DNA of 64,000 nt from Anoplopoma fimbria (lineage: Eukaryota; Chordata; Actinopteri; Perciformes; Anoplopomatidae), in contig NC_072465.1 of NCBI RefSeq assembly GCF_027596085.1, positions 21,162,707 through 21,226,706 on the forward strand. The letters run 5' to 3'. A program made the translations under genes and the position numbers. Of this stretch, positions 38,601 to 53,454 are shown piece by piece (the first letter of the stretch is position 1; each line of letters starts with the position of its first letter). The notes beneath the pieces were generated by a model, which was not told the DNA's origin, made no database searches, and saw nothing but the letters and a program-made list of their open reading frames with translations.

Positions 38601-41600
38601 TCTCACATCCTCTATCTGTCTCACCTGAAGTTATGTCAGTATGATGCGGTGCCTGAGAGATCTACTATACAGTCATTCTGAAAGACTAACAACAGCTGGT
38701 GAGGGCCGCTTGCCAATAATCTGTTGAAATCCTTTTATTCTTCTTCTGTATCTGAAGACCGATTTAGAACGACACCACTTGGTCCAGATGAATGAACCTG
38801 TCTCACTGCATGACTCTTTTTCTCCATTGAGGGAGTTCGGGATGGGTAAAGGCGGGGCAGTCTCATATTGTTTCATCTGTTTTCAATTCTGGGAATTGAA
38901 ATGTAAAATGTGTAACATCTGATGATTGCTGGTTTTCATTTTGACACAGCGGGGACAGCAGCACAATGAGAGGACAAAATTAGACGGAGAGGAGAAGAGA
39001 AGAGATATCCTGGTGGAACTCTCTGTGCATTTATGTTCTTGCCGCTCTGGCGAAAAGCAGTCAATTAAAACCCTGCATAGATGTAAGGATTATGCTATTA
39101 GTTGAGACCAGCATTCACATTAGCGGCTGTGCCAGTGCTGGGTAGAACTGTGTGGTGAGATAGAGGGACGGAGCTTGAATTCGTCCAAAAAGGTCTGTTG
39201 CTTACCGGTTTGCGGGGCTGTTTTTAGTAAATCTGTTTTTGTTCTTTTTCCTCTATCTGACCTGTGGCCCACCTGTATTTTGTCTTTCCTCAGTTATGCT
39301 CTCTGTCCTGCTCATAAACCTAAGCAAATTGTAGACACCGTGTCTCTGAGTTCACCAAAAGTTTTCTGTTTTTAACCTTGACATCATCAGAAAATCCAAA
39401 TGTGGGCAACTGAGAGGAAACTGGGTGGAGATGAGGTGGGGCAATTACCACGGCTGGGTGGGGAGGAAATTTATCAATTAAAGCAAACACGCCTCCAAAC
39501 ATGTCATCTGTTGAGCCTTAATGTCCTCTTTATGGAACACTAATTACAAAGCACAAATTAGAGGAGTGACTATTGAGACCCAAGAAAATAACAATCTGAC
39601 TTTGTAGAGGAGTTATGGTTCTTCTAAGGACATCAGTCCGGTCTCCAGTGGCAGTTATCAGAAACAGAATTAATCATTAGTCAAACTACCAATTTGTAGT
39701 TGATCCTAAAAAGTGACCTCTTGCAACAGTGCAAACAATACACATAGTTTATAATAGTCTATTTATAATAGTTTATAACTGCTGATTTTTTATTGATGTT
39801 AAATGTTTATTTGCAGTTACTAAACCAGCAGTATTTCGAGGTCCAGCAACAGTAAACATTTGCGTATTTTAATCGTGAATGTGATCTCTCCCATACCTTA
39901 ACCTGGAAAACAGCATTTCCTGAAGGTAATTGTATTTTCTAAACTGATCCATATCTGTGGGATAGGGATAACATATTAACAACATTGTTGTATTAACTTT
40001 TTGGGGGCATTTGGCTTCCCAAGGATAGCATTTTAGCAAGCAGTGCACAGGGGGGGCTATGTTTCCCTAAATTATTTTTGTAGTACTGTGCACCTAACAT
40101 TTCTAAAATGAATTAGTGGATTTCAATTTGTGAAAACAAACAAGGAGAAACATGTGCCCTTATTGAACATATTTCCAGTTCACTACATTTACCTATATCT
40201 ATCCTAGAGTGTTTTATTCTCCAAAGCCTGAGCCCAGTTGTTAAAAACTTTAAACTTAAACCAGAAGTTAACAAACATTCCCGTGAGTTGACAATCACCT
40301 GTTACCTAGTTCTCAAATTGAGGCTGTCTTTCAAACATGCAGGAATGGGTTGACAATGTTTAGTGGTCTCTTTGTGGAAGATAAAGTTAACTTTCTTATT
40401 TTTAAATAATTACAGCTGCATAGTTTTGCTAAGAAACACTTTCCATTTCCCTTTTTTAATACTTGCAAATGTAATGTAATAGATGCTACACTGTAATTAG
40501 TCCCGTATGGGAAAGGGTGTCTAAATATTATTTTTTTTGTTCTTTACTTGAATACACCAAATTGATAAATATGGTGTCCAAAAATTAGACATGGAACCTT
40601 TTGGTGCAAACTCAAAAAATGCATTTACAAAAGTGTAGTTACATTTTGTAGTTTTAAGGCACTGCCAGCTTACAAGGATGTGTGTGACTTGTTGTTTACA
40701 ATCATTTATCTGATAGCATTACTAAGTTACTATTACTTAGAATTAACTAACCATTAAATTAACAAACACTAACCTGAAGCACTAACAAGTGTTAATTAAG
40801 CTTTCACAAGTACACGCATCAGTCGTTTCACAAAGTGAAGGTACTCATTCTTAAGAGGGAGTTCACTGAATTGCACTTAACAATCTGCAATATTTACATA
40901 ATTGCACCTATTTAAATCCATTCACCAAAGCTCTTTTTACTGCAAGGATTTATGTGTCTTTTTCCGTCATTAAATAATTGTCAGTAGCTGCATGTCCTTA
41001 CATTTTCTGTAGGGTGCATGAACTGGGTGGTGACAGCTGTGTATACTGATTTATTCATACACTATGTATTCTAATTAACCAGGATACCCAGACCAACACT
41101 TGAAGCCACCAGGACACTCATTTAGCACAGAACTAATGTTCTCTCTCTTCCTCTGTTACTCCCCTCTCACATACAAACGCACACACGCTGGGGCCCTCAG
41201 GCTCCCTCCTATACTATACATAGTGTTTTATGAGTAAAACGGAAACTCCATCAGACATTATCATATGATTACGAATGGGAATTAAGATTCAAGGAGAAGG
41301 CGAGATAATTTGAAGTGGGTTTTGCTTGTACTAATTATATAATTTTCTCCACCCCCACATTTTTATTCTGGCCCATTAAGAAAAATGTCTTGAGAGTGCA
41401 TTGTGGTGTTTTTCGCTGTGTTTTATCTTGTCGTAAATGTCATGAGAAATGAAATTACAGCGTTAGATTTGCAATTTTGTCAAAAGCATTTATTTGTGGT
41501 TTTTCATGCTGAGGTGTGCCTCTTTCACGCAGACTATTAAACAGCTCTATGCTGAACTGTCATTATTGGATAGAGAGGACTTAGTGACATTTCCATGTCA

Positions 41601-42354
41601 CTCAATGATGTCAGAAAGTGTTATTCAGGTAATGGGTGCAATTTCAGGAGGCATGTCATTAAAACCATTCAGCACTTCCAAACAAATTGTTTGCTTTCTT
41701 GTGGGAATTTGCATCCATCTGAGTCTTGTCCCGCTCATACCAGCGGCAGACAAGAAGTGGTTTAAGGGTCTTCCACATGGACTCTTACACAAGTCTCTGT
41801 TGTCAAAATCCCCAAATCTTGGCAGCATGTTAGTAGCAGCTGCCATCCTCTTAATCTACATCTGATCAGTTTAGCAAAAAGACTGCTGTTTGGTCTGTTG
41901 CGCTTTGGCAATGCTCGCAGCCCAACATGCAATCCCTGTACCTACAATTGAAGAAAAATTGAAGAGTAAAAAAAATTTTTGGGGTTGCAGCTACATGCGT
42001 AAACCATAAGTTAAACTTACGTTTTAATGCAGCCTGGGCACACTACTTTATTGATTCAAACAAAATAATTTGTAGCGTCAGATGTGCCCGAGATGCACAG
42101 CTGAAAACTGTGACTGAAATGCCTCCAGTGTAGACAGTTTGTTATTCGAAGAAAACACTCCAACCAGGATCAGAACGTCCGCCACTCAGTTGCCAGGCGC
42201 TGGTCTTATGTGTGGCTGTGTACTCTTTCTTTATCCAACCACTATACACGTTGTGATTTGTTTGTGAATGTTGTTGCAGATGCAGCTAGAACACTCTTTA
42301 CGCTATTAAAATAGGACTAGACGTTGATGTGTTTTCTTTCTGTCTCTCCTGTAG
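32632..42354 (+). other. cdh22: Intron between EC4 exons (9.7 kb)
   Basis: GTACAT donor and CTGTAG acceptor. AT-rich; an ATATA-type low-complexity stretch lies at 33690-33755. I recognise no gene, RNA or clear mobile element in it; short open frames look random. Confidence 0.8.
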
Positions 42355-42476
42355 ATAACCACACCATGGCGTCCCACTCAGCAGTGAGTATTCGGATTTT
42401 GGATGTAAATGACAATCCTCCTGAACTGGCCACACCGTACGAAGCCTCTATATGTGAAGATGCCAAACCAGGCCAG
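42355..42476 (+). CDS. cdh22: cdh22-like exon (canonical exon 9): end of EC4, start of EC5
   Basis: The acceptor is TCTCCTGTAG and the donor CAG|GTAAGT. The exon is 122 bases, phase 1 to phase 0, starting NHTMASHSAVSIRI, with the EC4-EC5 linker LDVNDNPPELATPYEA and ending ICEDAKPGQ. DVNDNPP ligates calcium between EC4 and EC5, and the cysteine of ICED is the first of the conserved EC5 cysteines. NHT is a possible glycosylation sequon. It is isolated, with introns of 9.7 kb before it and 13.3 kb after it. Confidence 0.92.
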
Positions 42477-45400
42477 GTAAGTTTTTCCTGATTTAAAATT
42501 TAAAATCAGGTAATTTCATATGTATTTTCACAGTAAGAATTTAATCTGAAAATGTATAAAGTCTAAACGAGATGGACAAAACCTCATGATATCTGTTTGC
42601 TGAGCAACATGATCCTCCGTCACAGATCCTCCATTTCACTAGTGTTGATGATATTGAAGGCAGGAGTTAAAGCACTTGGAGAAACAGCGCTGTTCCAAAG
42701 CACTAATGAATTACATTAATAGCATAACAAACAAATACTTGTAGCAATGCCACAAAGAAACCAATTACCTGTGGGTAATTCAGTTTGAAAGGAAGCACCA
42801 AAAACAGTGCACAGCCCATACAATATTGAGCCCAGCACATTTATTAGTGTGCAAAACTCGAAGCTAGTTATTGACGTGAAGCGAGCTGAAGTGTACTTGG
42901 GTGTGGGTAGTATAATAGAACATTAGTGATTGGTTTTTGCATTATACACATTAATCACAACAGTACTGTAGGAAGAAGTAGATGAGCAAGTAAGCAATTC
43001 ATACATTAAACAATACACACAGATATCAACGTAACATAACTCCATTTCAATAAATTCATCATTACATCAACCATCATGAAAGTAAAAACAGAAAATGAAT
43101 TATTAATATTCTTAATTTTCACATGTCTCTATTCAAAAAGCCACATTGTTAAAGCATCATTGATTCTGACCTCTCTTTTCACTGAAAATATGATGAGACA
43201 GAAGAAAAGTTTGGATCTACGTCAATGAAGATGTCTGATACTGAGAACTATTTTATCTGTGAGCTCATTTGATTTAGACTAAATTGGTGAGCCACAGATA
43301 GCAGCATGGTCACCGGCTTATCTAAAGTGTGACAGCTTCCTTCCTACTGCATGTTTCTCGATTTAGACATTGACATCAAGTTTCCCCCAATTTACATGCA
43401 CCATGACGATACAGCCATTCTATGCGTGACATCAGTCTACAATAATACATAGCATGTGAAAGGATATATAAAAAGACTGAAGAATAAATTATAAAAAATA
43501 TCCATGATAAAAATTTAATCTGAGCTCTTTTTAACATACCAACAGTAACAAATAGATGCGTGTGGTCATTTTAATTTAAAAAAACATAAACTGGAAGAAC
43601 TGCCAGAGGGCAGTAGCCTGTGAAGATAAAATCTAAGGAGTAAATTAACAATTCAAATGTACATCAGCATCACTAGTTAGCTTTGTGATATCTGTGCCAG
43701 CTCATGGATACAGCAAAGCAAAAGAGCGTAGCACAATGTATTGTTGAATCTTGAGAGTGGAGATTTATTTTGTCCTTGGGAACATATAGAATATCTGTGA
43801 TAGAATATTCTAAAATAAAAGTTTCAACCAAAGGCATAATCTGCAAATTGAATTTGCTCAGACATGACCTAAAAACGTGTACTATTACAGATGATGACAT
43901 GTAGTCAAATTCATTTGCTGGATACCACCCTATGGTCAAAAGCCTTTGAGTTTAGAGTATTTTATCGCAAATATTTTTTTAAAGCACAATTTGCCAAAGA
44001 CTGTCAGAAAGCGGGCCAGAAGCAAACAGTTTTCCAAATAGTAAAATTCATCTTCTCGCTATTTTTTTTCAAGCTGGATGCAGATTAAAAGTCCGTAGCT
44101 ATGAGTGGTCCAAAGGTATTTACAATTCATATTTCAAAGATTTCAATTTGCCATTTAACTAGCCATTTCTCGTAAACAAACAATCATTCATTTGTTCCAT
44201 TAAAAAATCTAAACAGTCAAAGAAATGTAGTTCTGCTTATGGTAGTTCTCTAGTAATTTTTCTTTAACGATGTCACACAAAAAGTTATACAGCAGTTAGC
44301 ACAGATGAACATAAATTCCTTAATGGCAAACAGGTGACAAATTTTATGTGCATCATTACCCAGCACCAATCAATCAATGGGAGCCTGTTTGAAAAAATCA
44401 AGACAAAAAGGTAATACCATGGTTATTTCCGATCCTGAATCACCATTAAAAACGGGCAGAGTCATTAGGGGGTTTTATTCTCCTGATGCAGTCAACAGGC
44501 CGTAGGGCTAAGTTAAACCCAATTATCATGTGCAGAGCAAAGGAATAATTAGAAAAAGCAAGGCTTTAAAGTGGGGCCTCCGTGCTAGAAGCTGCATTTA
44601 CATGTGTAATGAGTCTCAGGCCTCCCCTTCCCTTGATCCATAGACTGTTAACCACTCATTGCCCCCCTGTGCCTCCGCAACGCCACCCATGTGCCTTTCG
44701 AGAACATTGTCTGGTATGATCGCCTCACCCCCACCTCGCTCCCTCTCCCATATGCGAGAGCCCACATTAACCTTCAGCTCCTAATCACACTGAGATGATT
44801 AGTCTTCCAGCAAAAAGATCATTGCTGGCTCTCAGCATTGTAAAATAAAAGGTGTTTAATGCCCTCATTAGAGAGAAATGCAGAGAAATATTCCACATTG
44901 TAATTACAAATCCAAAGACATACAGGAGAATGTGACATTCAGCTTCAATGCCGTCCGTGCGTCTGTCCACCAATTTCTCCTTTTTTTCCTGCAATTTATG
45001 AATGTCTATTTACAAGTGGCCGTAAAATGACAGGTACATCTGATAATATCTGTTCAATTTCATTTATTTTCTTCAGCTCGAATTTTGTATCCCAGGTTTG
45101 CCTCCTCTCTGTAGAGTCTTTCTTTGTACGCTTTTGTGTGGAGCTCTGTCTGAGTCGGCTGCTGAGATTGAATGAAAATGTGTTGCCTTGGGTCAAAGGC
45201 TTTCTAATGCTCATTTTCACCCTTGGGGGTAACCACTGGGGGCATGGGGGAAACAATTTTCTCCTCTATGTTATTTTCAGAATAATATAAAAAAGAAAAA
45301 AAGTTTTCCATTTGTTGTTGGCAGTCAGTACATTTTTACCTTTGAAAAATGGAGTGAGTGGTGTGAAGAACATTTTTTGAGGTCTCTAGATTTGCTTTGC

Positions 45401-45964
45401 CTGCGCTGGTGCAGAGAGTTGTTTTTTGTAGGATTTATTCTCTGATTAATAGCAAGGACAGAGCCTTTCTATTGCTGGCCTTTCTCAGAGAGAAGTGAAT
45501 GAGCAAATCACTTGAATGAATTACTCGTATATCATATAGATGTATATACACCTTTCCATTGAACCCAGAGCAATAAACATTAAGGTAATGACAGGATGAA
45601 CAACGTTGAACCAAAAAATTGCCTTGCAAACAGAAGTCAATTTAATTAATTACTGAATTTCTCCCACTAAATAAGTGAAATTTTGATTCGCAGTACACAG
45701 GAAATCAGAGATGCTGGCACACTGCCCTCATCAAAAACTCTTTGGTCTCTTGAGAGGTAATCAAGTTGTTTGGCAACTGTCCGATCAGAGCAATTTGGCG
45801 ACGTCCGATATTTAAGCTTGCACTTGCACAGGGATTTAAAGCAAACAAGATGTTGTCACACAGCCTTTATGCATCTATGCCATTGATAAATTGATGCATA
45901 TTTTGCTCTCCTCATTCTGCCTCTGCAGCTTAGAAGAGCTCTGTGCCACTTTCTGAAATACCAG

Positions 45965-45965
<1 letters not shown>

Positions 45966-46050
<85 letters not shown>
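45966..46050 (+). repeat. (CA)n microsatellite, 85 bp
   Basis: A pure CA run in the 13.3-kb intron. Confidence 0.98.
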
Positions 46051-46052
<2 letters not shown>

Positions 46053-47127
46053 ACAAGCACATATACTTTATTATTGCCATTAAGTTATTCTTATTATCAA
46101 AATCACATGTGTACTTCTACTTTTGACTTCACGATACATAGGAGCAGAAGTGACACTGCAGAAAGGTTGCACGTATTTATGTTTGTTTGATCCAGCATGT
46201 GAGCAGTGCTGGGTTATTATACATTCTCTTGTCATTAATTATCATACAGCAGAGTCACACAGTCTTAGCACATAATGCTAACATTGTCAATAATTGGTTA
46301 CATCTGTGCATTGTGTTACCTAGGTGTCAGCTTTGAATCAAACTAATACTAGTCAAGGATGTCCCATTAAATCTCATCTCATTGTCTTCTAAAAGCAGGT
46401 CTGCTGAATTATACAGTAGTATTGACATGAAGACTACAACTGGAAATGCATTAGTGGTATATTTTAACTAACAGAGTTTACTAATGGGATAGGGGCTTAT
46501 TTATTCAACAAAACAGGCTGCCAAAGGAGGGGCCTAGAGATATAAGCATCAGCCAAGAGATGTGTGCATGTAAAACATGCTTCAATTTTGTTTCAGCTCC
46601 CCTCATTTTTTTTTTTTAAATTGGACAGAGCAACAGCTTTTCGAAAGAAGTATAATTGAGTTAACTTTTGATGTCAAACATCGGCGAGCTAGCCTCCTTT
46701 GCCTAATGCATATGCTTCTGGACCAAGACCCTTTTGCTCACTTTATCTGGCCTCTGTGAAAAGAAAATCAGAAGTAAGACAGTGTTACTGCTGTTTGTTC
46801 AGTGTCTAGCCTGTTTCACCTTCTTTAAAGGTCCCCCTACACTGGCTTTACCTTTTATTTGTTCAATTGAATCAACTGTCAAATTGCTTGGCTCAATATT
46901 GACAACTTTTCCATGTTGACATTGCACATCAGCTATAACCCACTCATGAGGCGTAATGAGTATCACTTGATTGATAGCAGGACTTGATTGTGGCTAATTA
47001 TAAATTAACAGTCATTTATTTTGTACATAAATCGATTAATCAGGCTATCAGTGGAACAAGGCACTTATGTTACACATTCTATGAAAGCACAGGTCAGCAA
47101 GTAATTTGTTTAGGTAATTTCCTTCTT

Positions 47128-47235
47128 TGTGTGTGTTTGTGTTTGTTCGTATATATTGCATTGCGGGGACCAAGAGCTGTTTTCACCGTGACGTTGTGGG
47201 GACTCGCCTTCCATCTGGGGACCTTTTACCCACAA
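47128..47235 (+). repeat. Probable dispersed repeat with GGGGAC motifs
   Basis: A TG-rich lead is followed by GCGGGGACC (47163), GTGGGGACT (47196) and CTGGGGACC (47215). This arrangement is familiar from teleost repeats; class unknown. Confidence 0.4.
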
Positions 47236-49314
47236 CAGTATAAATCATTGCATTCATCTCTTCCCTCTTGTCTGTCTGTCAGCCCGCCTTTCCATCTCAG
47301 CTGAATCTGCTTGCTCTCTTTCTGTTTACCACAAATTATATCATAAACACAATTATACATGCCTTACCCGTCACAGAGGCATGCTACAAGGAAATAAAGA
47401 CATGCATGCACACACCAACACACATGCTGTATACACACAGCCTTCACTGTCACACTCTAAACACGTCAGATCCACCCCCGGTTTACTGAGCTAATGAGGA
47501 GTGTTCCTTTGTCTCCTGTTGTGCGCTGTGTTATCACCCAGTCTCGTTCATGGAGTGTCAGCTCCTTGGCTCAGGTCTAGCATTCGGTGGAACCACAGAG
47601 AAAATCTGATTAACCTAAGCCTTTTAACTGCGGTTGGATTTGATCCCATTTGAGACTTGGCAACACAATCTATTTTGTTTGTGTTCAGAGGCAGAATGCA
47701 TGTGGCGCGTGGGGGGGAGGGGTTGGCAGAGAAGTAAATAAAATAAAAAATGGGTGACACAGGCTAAGCAGCTTTTGCTCGGGGTCACAGTTCAAGCCAG
47801 GGCCGTGTTAAATAGCTTATCACCTGTTAACTACTCTTTCAGTTCATCAGAGATGCAAATATAAATAAGTGACTTTTACAGTAAGACAGAATGAATGAGG
47901 ATAACGCATGGGAAAAGGCATTTGGTGAATACAGCTTGGATTCGCGCTTCTATGATACCATCATGCAGAACAATCTATTTCTAGAGTATTAGTTACAGGT
48001 TCATCAGTACAGTAATATAATTATATCCACCTCATTTTAGCTCCATTTAAGAATTTAGCGTACACATGTAGAAAAGCTGTACATTACAAACAAAGACAAA
48101 AAACTGCAAAAAGGTTTATCCACGTCAGTTCAGTATATTTTTACATGTCCTGACTTGGCTAGAAGCGAGTTCTTGTGCCATTAGCAGTGACTACGTGAAG
48201 CAGGACAGAGAGAGCATACTTCCCTTTTTGCCTTTAGCCTTAGAAAGCAACACAAACTGACAAACACAAATTTGAACTGCCCTCCTTGTAGGACCCTCAT
48301 TGGCCTAACATATTCCGTAGCCCATTATCTTAACCCCTCACAACCAACCCAATCCTTCCCCTAACCTTTCCATAACTATAATAAATTATTCTTCCCTTTC
48401 CACTGAAGCCCAGTCCTAATGAAAAAACTACCCTGTAGAAAGTGATGACTGCCCAACTCATTGTCCAAACATGTTCTCACTTTGAAGCTATACAAAGTGT
48501 CATGATTCACAGTGAGCGTCTTTGCATGTTTAAAAACTTGTTGGGCTCCAAAACAGGTAACATGACATCAGATGTGCTTTCCATGATGTAGGCCTACACA
48601 AGCCCCGGTCTATAGGTCAGTTATTCCTTATAACTAATATTTAACTTTTATACACTTAGAATTAAGGCTCGCAAATGTAAATGAATTATTGTAAGTGGAG
48701 AATAGGGCCACACAGATCACTCTGCTCAAAACCACCAATTTCTTCATGAGCCTCACAGTTTTTAAGATGTGATTAATTTTAACTAGTATGAACATTCAGC
48801 CATGTATTGGATCAATCAAAAATAATGAAAGGCTTAGTGATGTTATAGTTATTATAGTTCAGAAGACTTAAATCCCCTTTGGATTTCCACCATTATGGAT
48901 TCATTTCCTGATTTGCCCATTTTCCAAATCTGCTGCACCTCACTGAATGAAACGTGAACACAATCTTCGCCTCTCAGCCCCTTCCTCGCCCACCTTGTGG
49001 TATTTATCTGACTGAATACAGAGGGACAGATATCATATAGTGCCATGTGTGCAGAAAAAAAAGGACTGGGTGGAAAGCCAAATACTAAGTATGGCCTGGG
49101 GTAATGGAGGCCTGTCATCTCTGCCGTGCCGCCTCACAGCTGGCTGAGTGGGTCACTGCGACAGATCACCTCAGTTTGGCCACGTCACCGCCAACCTCCA
49201 ACCCCTGGGAGAGTAGGTTTGAAATAGCTAAATGTTAAGCCTGTCTGAAACACACACATCACATACACGTGAGTGCAACAATTACTCACCTCATTCACAT
49301 ACAGAAAGGATGCT

Positions 49315-49317
<3 letters not shown>

Positions 49318-49371
<54 letters not shown>
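49318..49371 (+). repeat. (CA)n microsatellite, about 54 bp
   Basis: A pure CA run in the 13.3-kb intron. Confidence 0.97.
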
Positions 49372-50583
49372 CAGAAGTGAGTAAACGAAGAAGCAAACAA
49401 ACACAGACGAGGAAAAAAGCCAGAGAGACTCAGTTTTGCCAGACTATTTCATGAGTAGGAGATTGAATGAGTCATTTGTTCTATTCACCAAATGTCTCTT
49501 CCTTTTATCCCTAAAATGTTAACGTTGAATCAGACTAACCAGCAGACTATGGAGACTGGAATATTCAGTTTTTCCTGCAATATTTTTGATTTATTTTTCC
49601 TGTTCATGTCAATGTTGACAGCAAACAGGTTTATACTATGCATTATTCTGTCATCTTCTCTGTGGTTCAATGTAAATATTGATTGTTTTAACCAACCAGC
49701 ATGTCCATCTTTCTTTCTGTCAAAAGACTCGTGTAATCATGAGCCGATTTAAGTAAACAATCAATGTTTGTTTTGTTTTCTGATGAGAAAGGTTTTAGAT
49801 TTACTGCTTTACACTGGCTAGCTTCACCAACACAAATGGTAGTATATTTTCTCTATATTTTTTAATGATGTACATCCCAAAACATATAATGTTATTACAT
49901 GGTTTAGCTTGCTAATTAAAAAGTCTATCAAATTTAGCCTTGTAGCTATGGTAATTAGGTAATTATTTTCTTTTTTATATAATATAATGTATATAAAATT
50001 ATTTTGAAAAAAATGCTTGGCTTTTAATCCTATTTCAGCTTTTTCCTTTTGACGCTGGTCCAAAAAAGTATAAAAAAAACTTTATTTCATCCTTAAATTG
50101 AATCAAGTTCAGACCACTGCATCAAGACATTTAATGCTCCACTGGACACAATGAGGATGCTCTTTACCACTGAAAATAATGGATGTGTTTGAAAACACAC
50201 CTCTGACGCTTATAGTGCATTCCAGGCTTCAGATATAAACCACTCTCAGCCCATAATAAGTAGTTGTGTGTTTACTTATTTATTTATTCGTTACCTCCCT
50301 GCTCCCATCGTGGAATGGTGGATTTCTGCTGTGAATGAGTAAGCCACCCCCTTCTCACAACCTTGACCTTTCACACAGCTCTAGTGCATATGATGTGGAA
50401 TGTACTTTTGGGAAAGTCCTCCTCCTAGCTTTCCAGGGATGCAAGAGATTTGAGGGGGTCAGGAAAGGGGACTGCTAGATAGAAATCTAATTAGGTGATT
50501 GTGCTTGAGGGAGCTTCGCTAGCTACTCGATAAACTCCCACACACTCGCTCTGCTCCTCTCTCATTTCCCTCTCTCGCTTCAG

Positions 50584-50607
50584 TCTCTCTCTCTCTCTCT
50601 CTCTCTC
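50584..50607 (+). repeat. (CT)n repeat
   Basis: Twelve TC/CT units within a broader pyrimidine-rich patch (50540-50630). Confidence 0.92.
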
Positions 50608-51008
50608 AGCAGTTTGCACTCTCCCAGAGATGCCGCCTCCCCCTGCTAAGGCCACAGTCACAGGAAGCAGATCATGGCTGACTTTCTAAATCTTCACTAT
50701 TTCGTCAAATAAATGAGGAGTTTCATCCCTCAGCTGTTAACAAAGCTTTTGCTTTAAGTGTTTACTCTTTGGCTCTTTATTCTTCTACCTTCAGATGCAA
50801 TTAAACCTGAAAGGGCTCAAAGGATGGATGAGAAGATAAGACCAGGCTTGCTTTGGCATACAACACACTCAGTGGGATTCTTCATAGGTCACTGTAGATT
50901 GACTAGATGCGTGGTGGTCTTTGAAATAATGAAACTTAACTTAAAAACCGCATGGTACAGTTATTCATGTGAGTTAGTCATACAGTAGTGTGGCAGCTTT
51001 TGAAAACC

Positions 51009-51549
51009 CTGACATATTTCATAAATAAGGAGAAAGACAACCTGCTTCTTTTGTAACATAGTATCTTCATATTTTACACCTACAAATACCGCTATCACAA
51101 TTACAGGAATAACTACCAAAGTGCTTTAGGTTTACAATTAACAAATCAAGAAAAACAGATCATTCAAACTGTTTATTTAAAAAACGCTAAGAAAATAAAG
51201 CTTAAAATATTCTCTGGCAAAATGTACAAATATTTTTCTCACACATAATAAATAGCTATTCTTAGCTCAAGGAATGCAAGCATCATTCAAATCACTGACT
51301 GATTATAGATTATACAAATGGGCTACATGTTTTTGGGCAAATTACTTCTTAATTGGAGTTTTTCAGTTAAGATAGTTTTAAGATACTAATATAAAATGTA
51401 GTATAATACCACAAGAGGATTCAATTTTAAGAACCTTAAGAGTAATACCTTTAAATAATCGAATAGCTTGGCTCAGCATGCCTCTGTGCTGTTGATCTAC
51501 TGTCTTACCATAATGGAGAGCGTTTTGACATTTAAGCTATCTTAAAAAA
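51009..51549 (+). repeat. Direct duplication, copy 1
   Basis: Starts CTGACATATTTCATAAATAA and ends TTTAAGCTATCTTAAAAAA. It matches 54294-54855 nearly base for base over about 540 bases. It lacks a 16-base insertion near its start and has GCAAGCATC where copy 2 has a 13-base hairpin arm. No coding frame or target-site duplication is evident. Confidence 0.95.
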
Positions 51550-53454
51550 TGTTTAACTATATGATATCTGTCATTAGTATATTCAACAACTGTGCATTAA
51601 CAGCTTGTGCTTGGTGATAATGGTAAGGTTCAGAGGCAAAGCATGGCGTAGTGTAAAGTTTAACTAACCCTTATCATGATAGGGAAAACATTCTGGTGTC
51701 TATTGCTGTATTGTTTTATTTGCTTAACTTTAAATATGAATGGTACTGTAATATTATTTGTTGCCAAGCATCAATAAGGTCTAAAACATTGGCAATATTC
51801 ACAGATACATTCAACACAGTATGAACGTAGGGTCTGAAACTGTATGTTAAAGAGAAACACATTCTGAACATTTTACAAAATGTATTTTTCTACGACTCAG
51901 AGCCTCAGTCTCAAAAGCCATAAAAGTCATCACAGTTTATGAAATCATAGTAACCTGGGCCAGGGTCAGGATTTGAGATAGAAGGTAATGATATGTTTCC
52001 TCTTATATTCGCCTTTGTAAGAATACAGGCAGAAATTCCTGGTTCATTTCCAAGTGTTTGTGTGTTTCTCGAGGGCAGATTCTGCGGCGCTCCAAGGAAG
52101 AAGCGTGTGATTTACCCTGAAATCATGCCTTAGCGTTTTGTAATTACAAAGTAAGCCATATTATCCCAAACAACCTCCCTGAGCTGTGGGTATGACTAAG
52201 CCTGTTCTGTGTCTGTGATGCAACGTCAGTGCTGAGGAGCTGTTTATTGTGAAGGTACAATTGTGGCCCGGAAGTGTGTTCGGCAGTCGCTTAGTCACAG
52301 TAATGCATAGCCATGGCTCATAAAAAAAGAGAATGAGGCTGTCTTTCGCGGGCAGCCAACACGAGTTAGACAATAAAGCAGACGTCTTTATGTGCAAGAA
52401 GCGTGTGGAGTATATCAACAGTATTGTTGTTTGAATAATCAATATGCAGGTGGATGATAAGCGAGGCACACATTTTTCTGGAAACGGCAAGCCAGATACT
52501 TTGGAAAAGATAAATGCAAAAGACAAGGAATCAAGAGGAAACGGAAATCACAGTGGTGAATAGCTGAAGATGGAGAGAGGTTTTGGAGAGGAAAAGATAG
52601 ATGGAAGGAGAATTATGTCCAGTATACAAAGCCATTTTTAACATTACAATAAGTGCTTTGCCCCTTAAAGAGGAGACTGTTATTGTAACAGCTATCGGTT
52701 TGATATATTTCTGTCGATCGTATCTGATACTCAAAGGTCTTGTGAGACAATACAAAGGAGTTACAGCCATTTAACACCCTGCTTTAATCATTCTGAGAAA
52801 CGCCTCACTTAATAATAGTTATGGGACTTGTTTGTCGTGTGCATCTCTGTGGATCTCTAACAGTGCCTCTGAGCAATTTGCTTGTGTGCATTTGAGGGAG
52901 AAAAAGAGTAGTGAGGAGGGGGAGATTCTGTTAGCAAAAACTAATATTTGTATTTCTTTGACTTCCTATCAATGTATATTCAGGGGCGTTTAACAAGGTT
53001 TTACAAAAATGAAACAGATGTAGTTTGTATCCATGTCTGTCCAAAATGTCATCACATCATTGTTTTATCCTATTAGAAATGTGTGTGAATATAATTTATG
53101 AATAAAATAAAGAAATTGAGCAACCATAAAATCTGAAGCATTACTCAGTTTTTCCTGTAAACCAAGATAAAAAAAAAACATTTATTGCGTTATTGACATT
53201 GACATTGAAATTTTTCCATCTGTGCTACGTGTCCGTTGCATTCTGTGACAGAAAACAAAACAGTAGTTGATTCAGATCATGAAGACAGCTGTTGTTTGGT
53301 ATTAAAAAAAAAGAGGGACACAAGCATTCTGAACTGTACAAACTTGTTAAAAGGGTTAGAATTAGAAATTAGTTTAATTCTGGGTGCTATAGCTATATAA
53401 TAATTCTAAACATTTTCTTAAAAAAAAATAAGTATAGTTCAGCATTTTGGAAGG

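Noticed and set aside
41494..41865. 123-codon + strand frame in the 9.7-kb intron
   Set aside because: No family resemblance; composition equals the surrounding intron.
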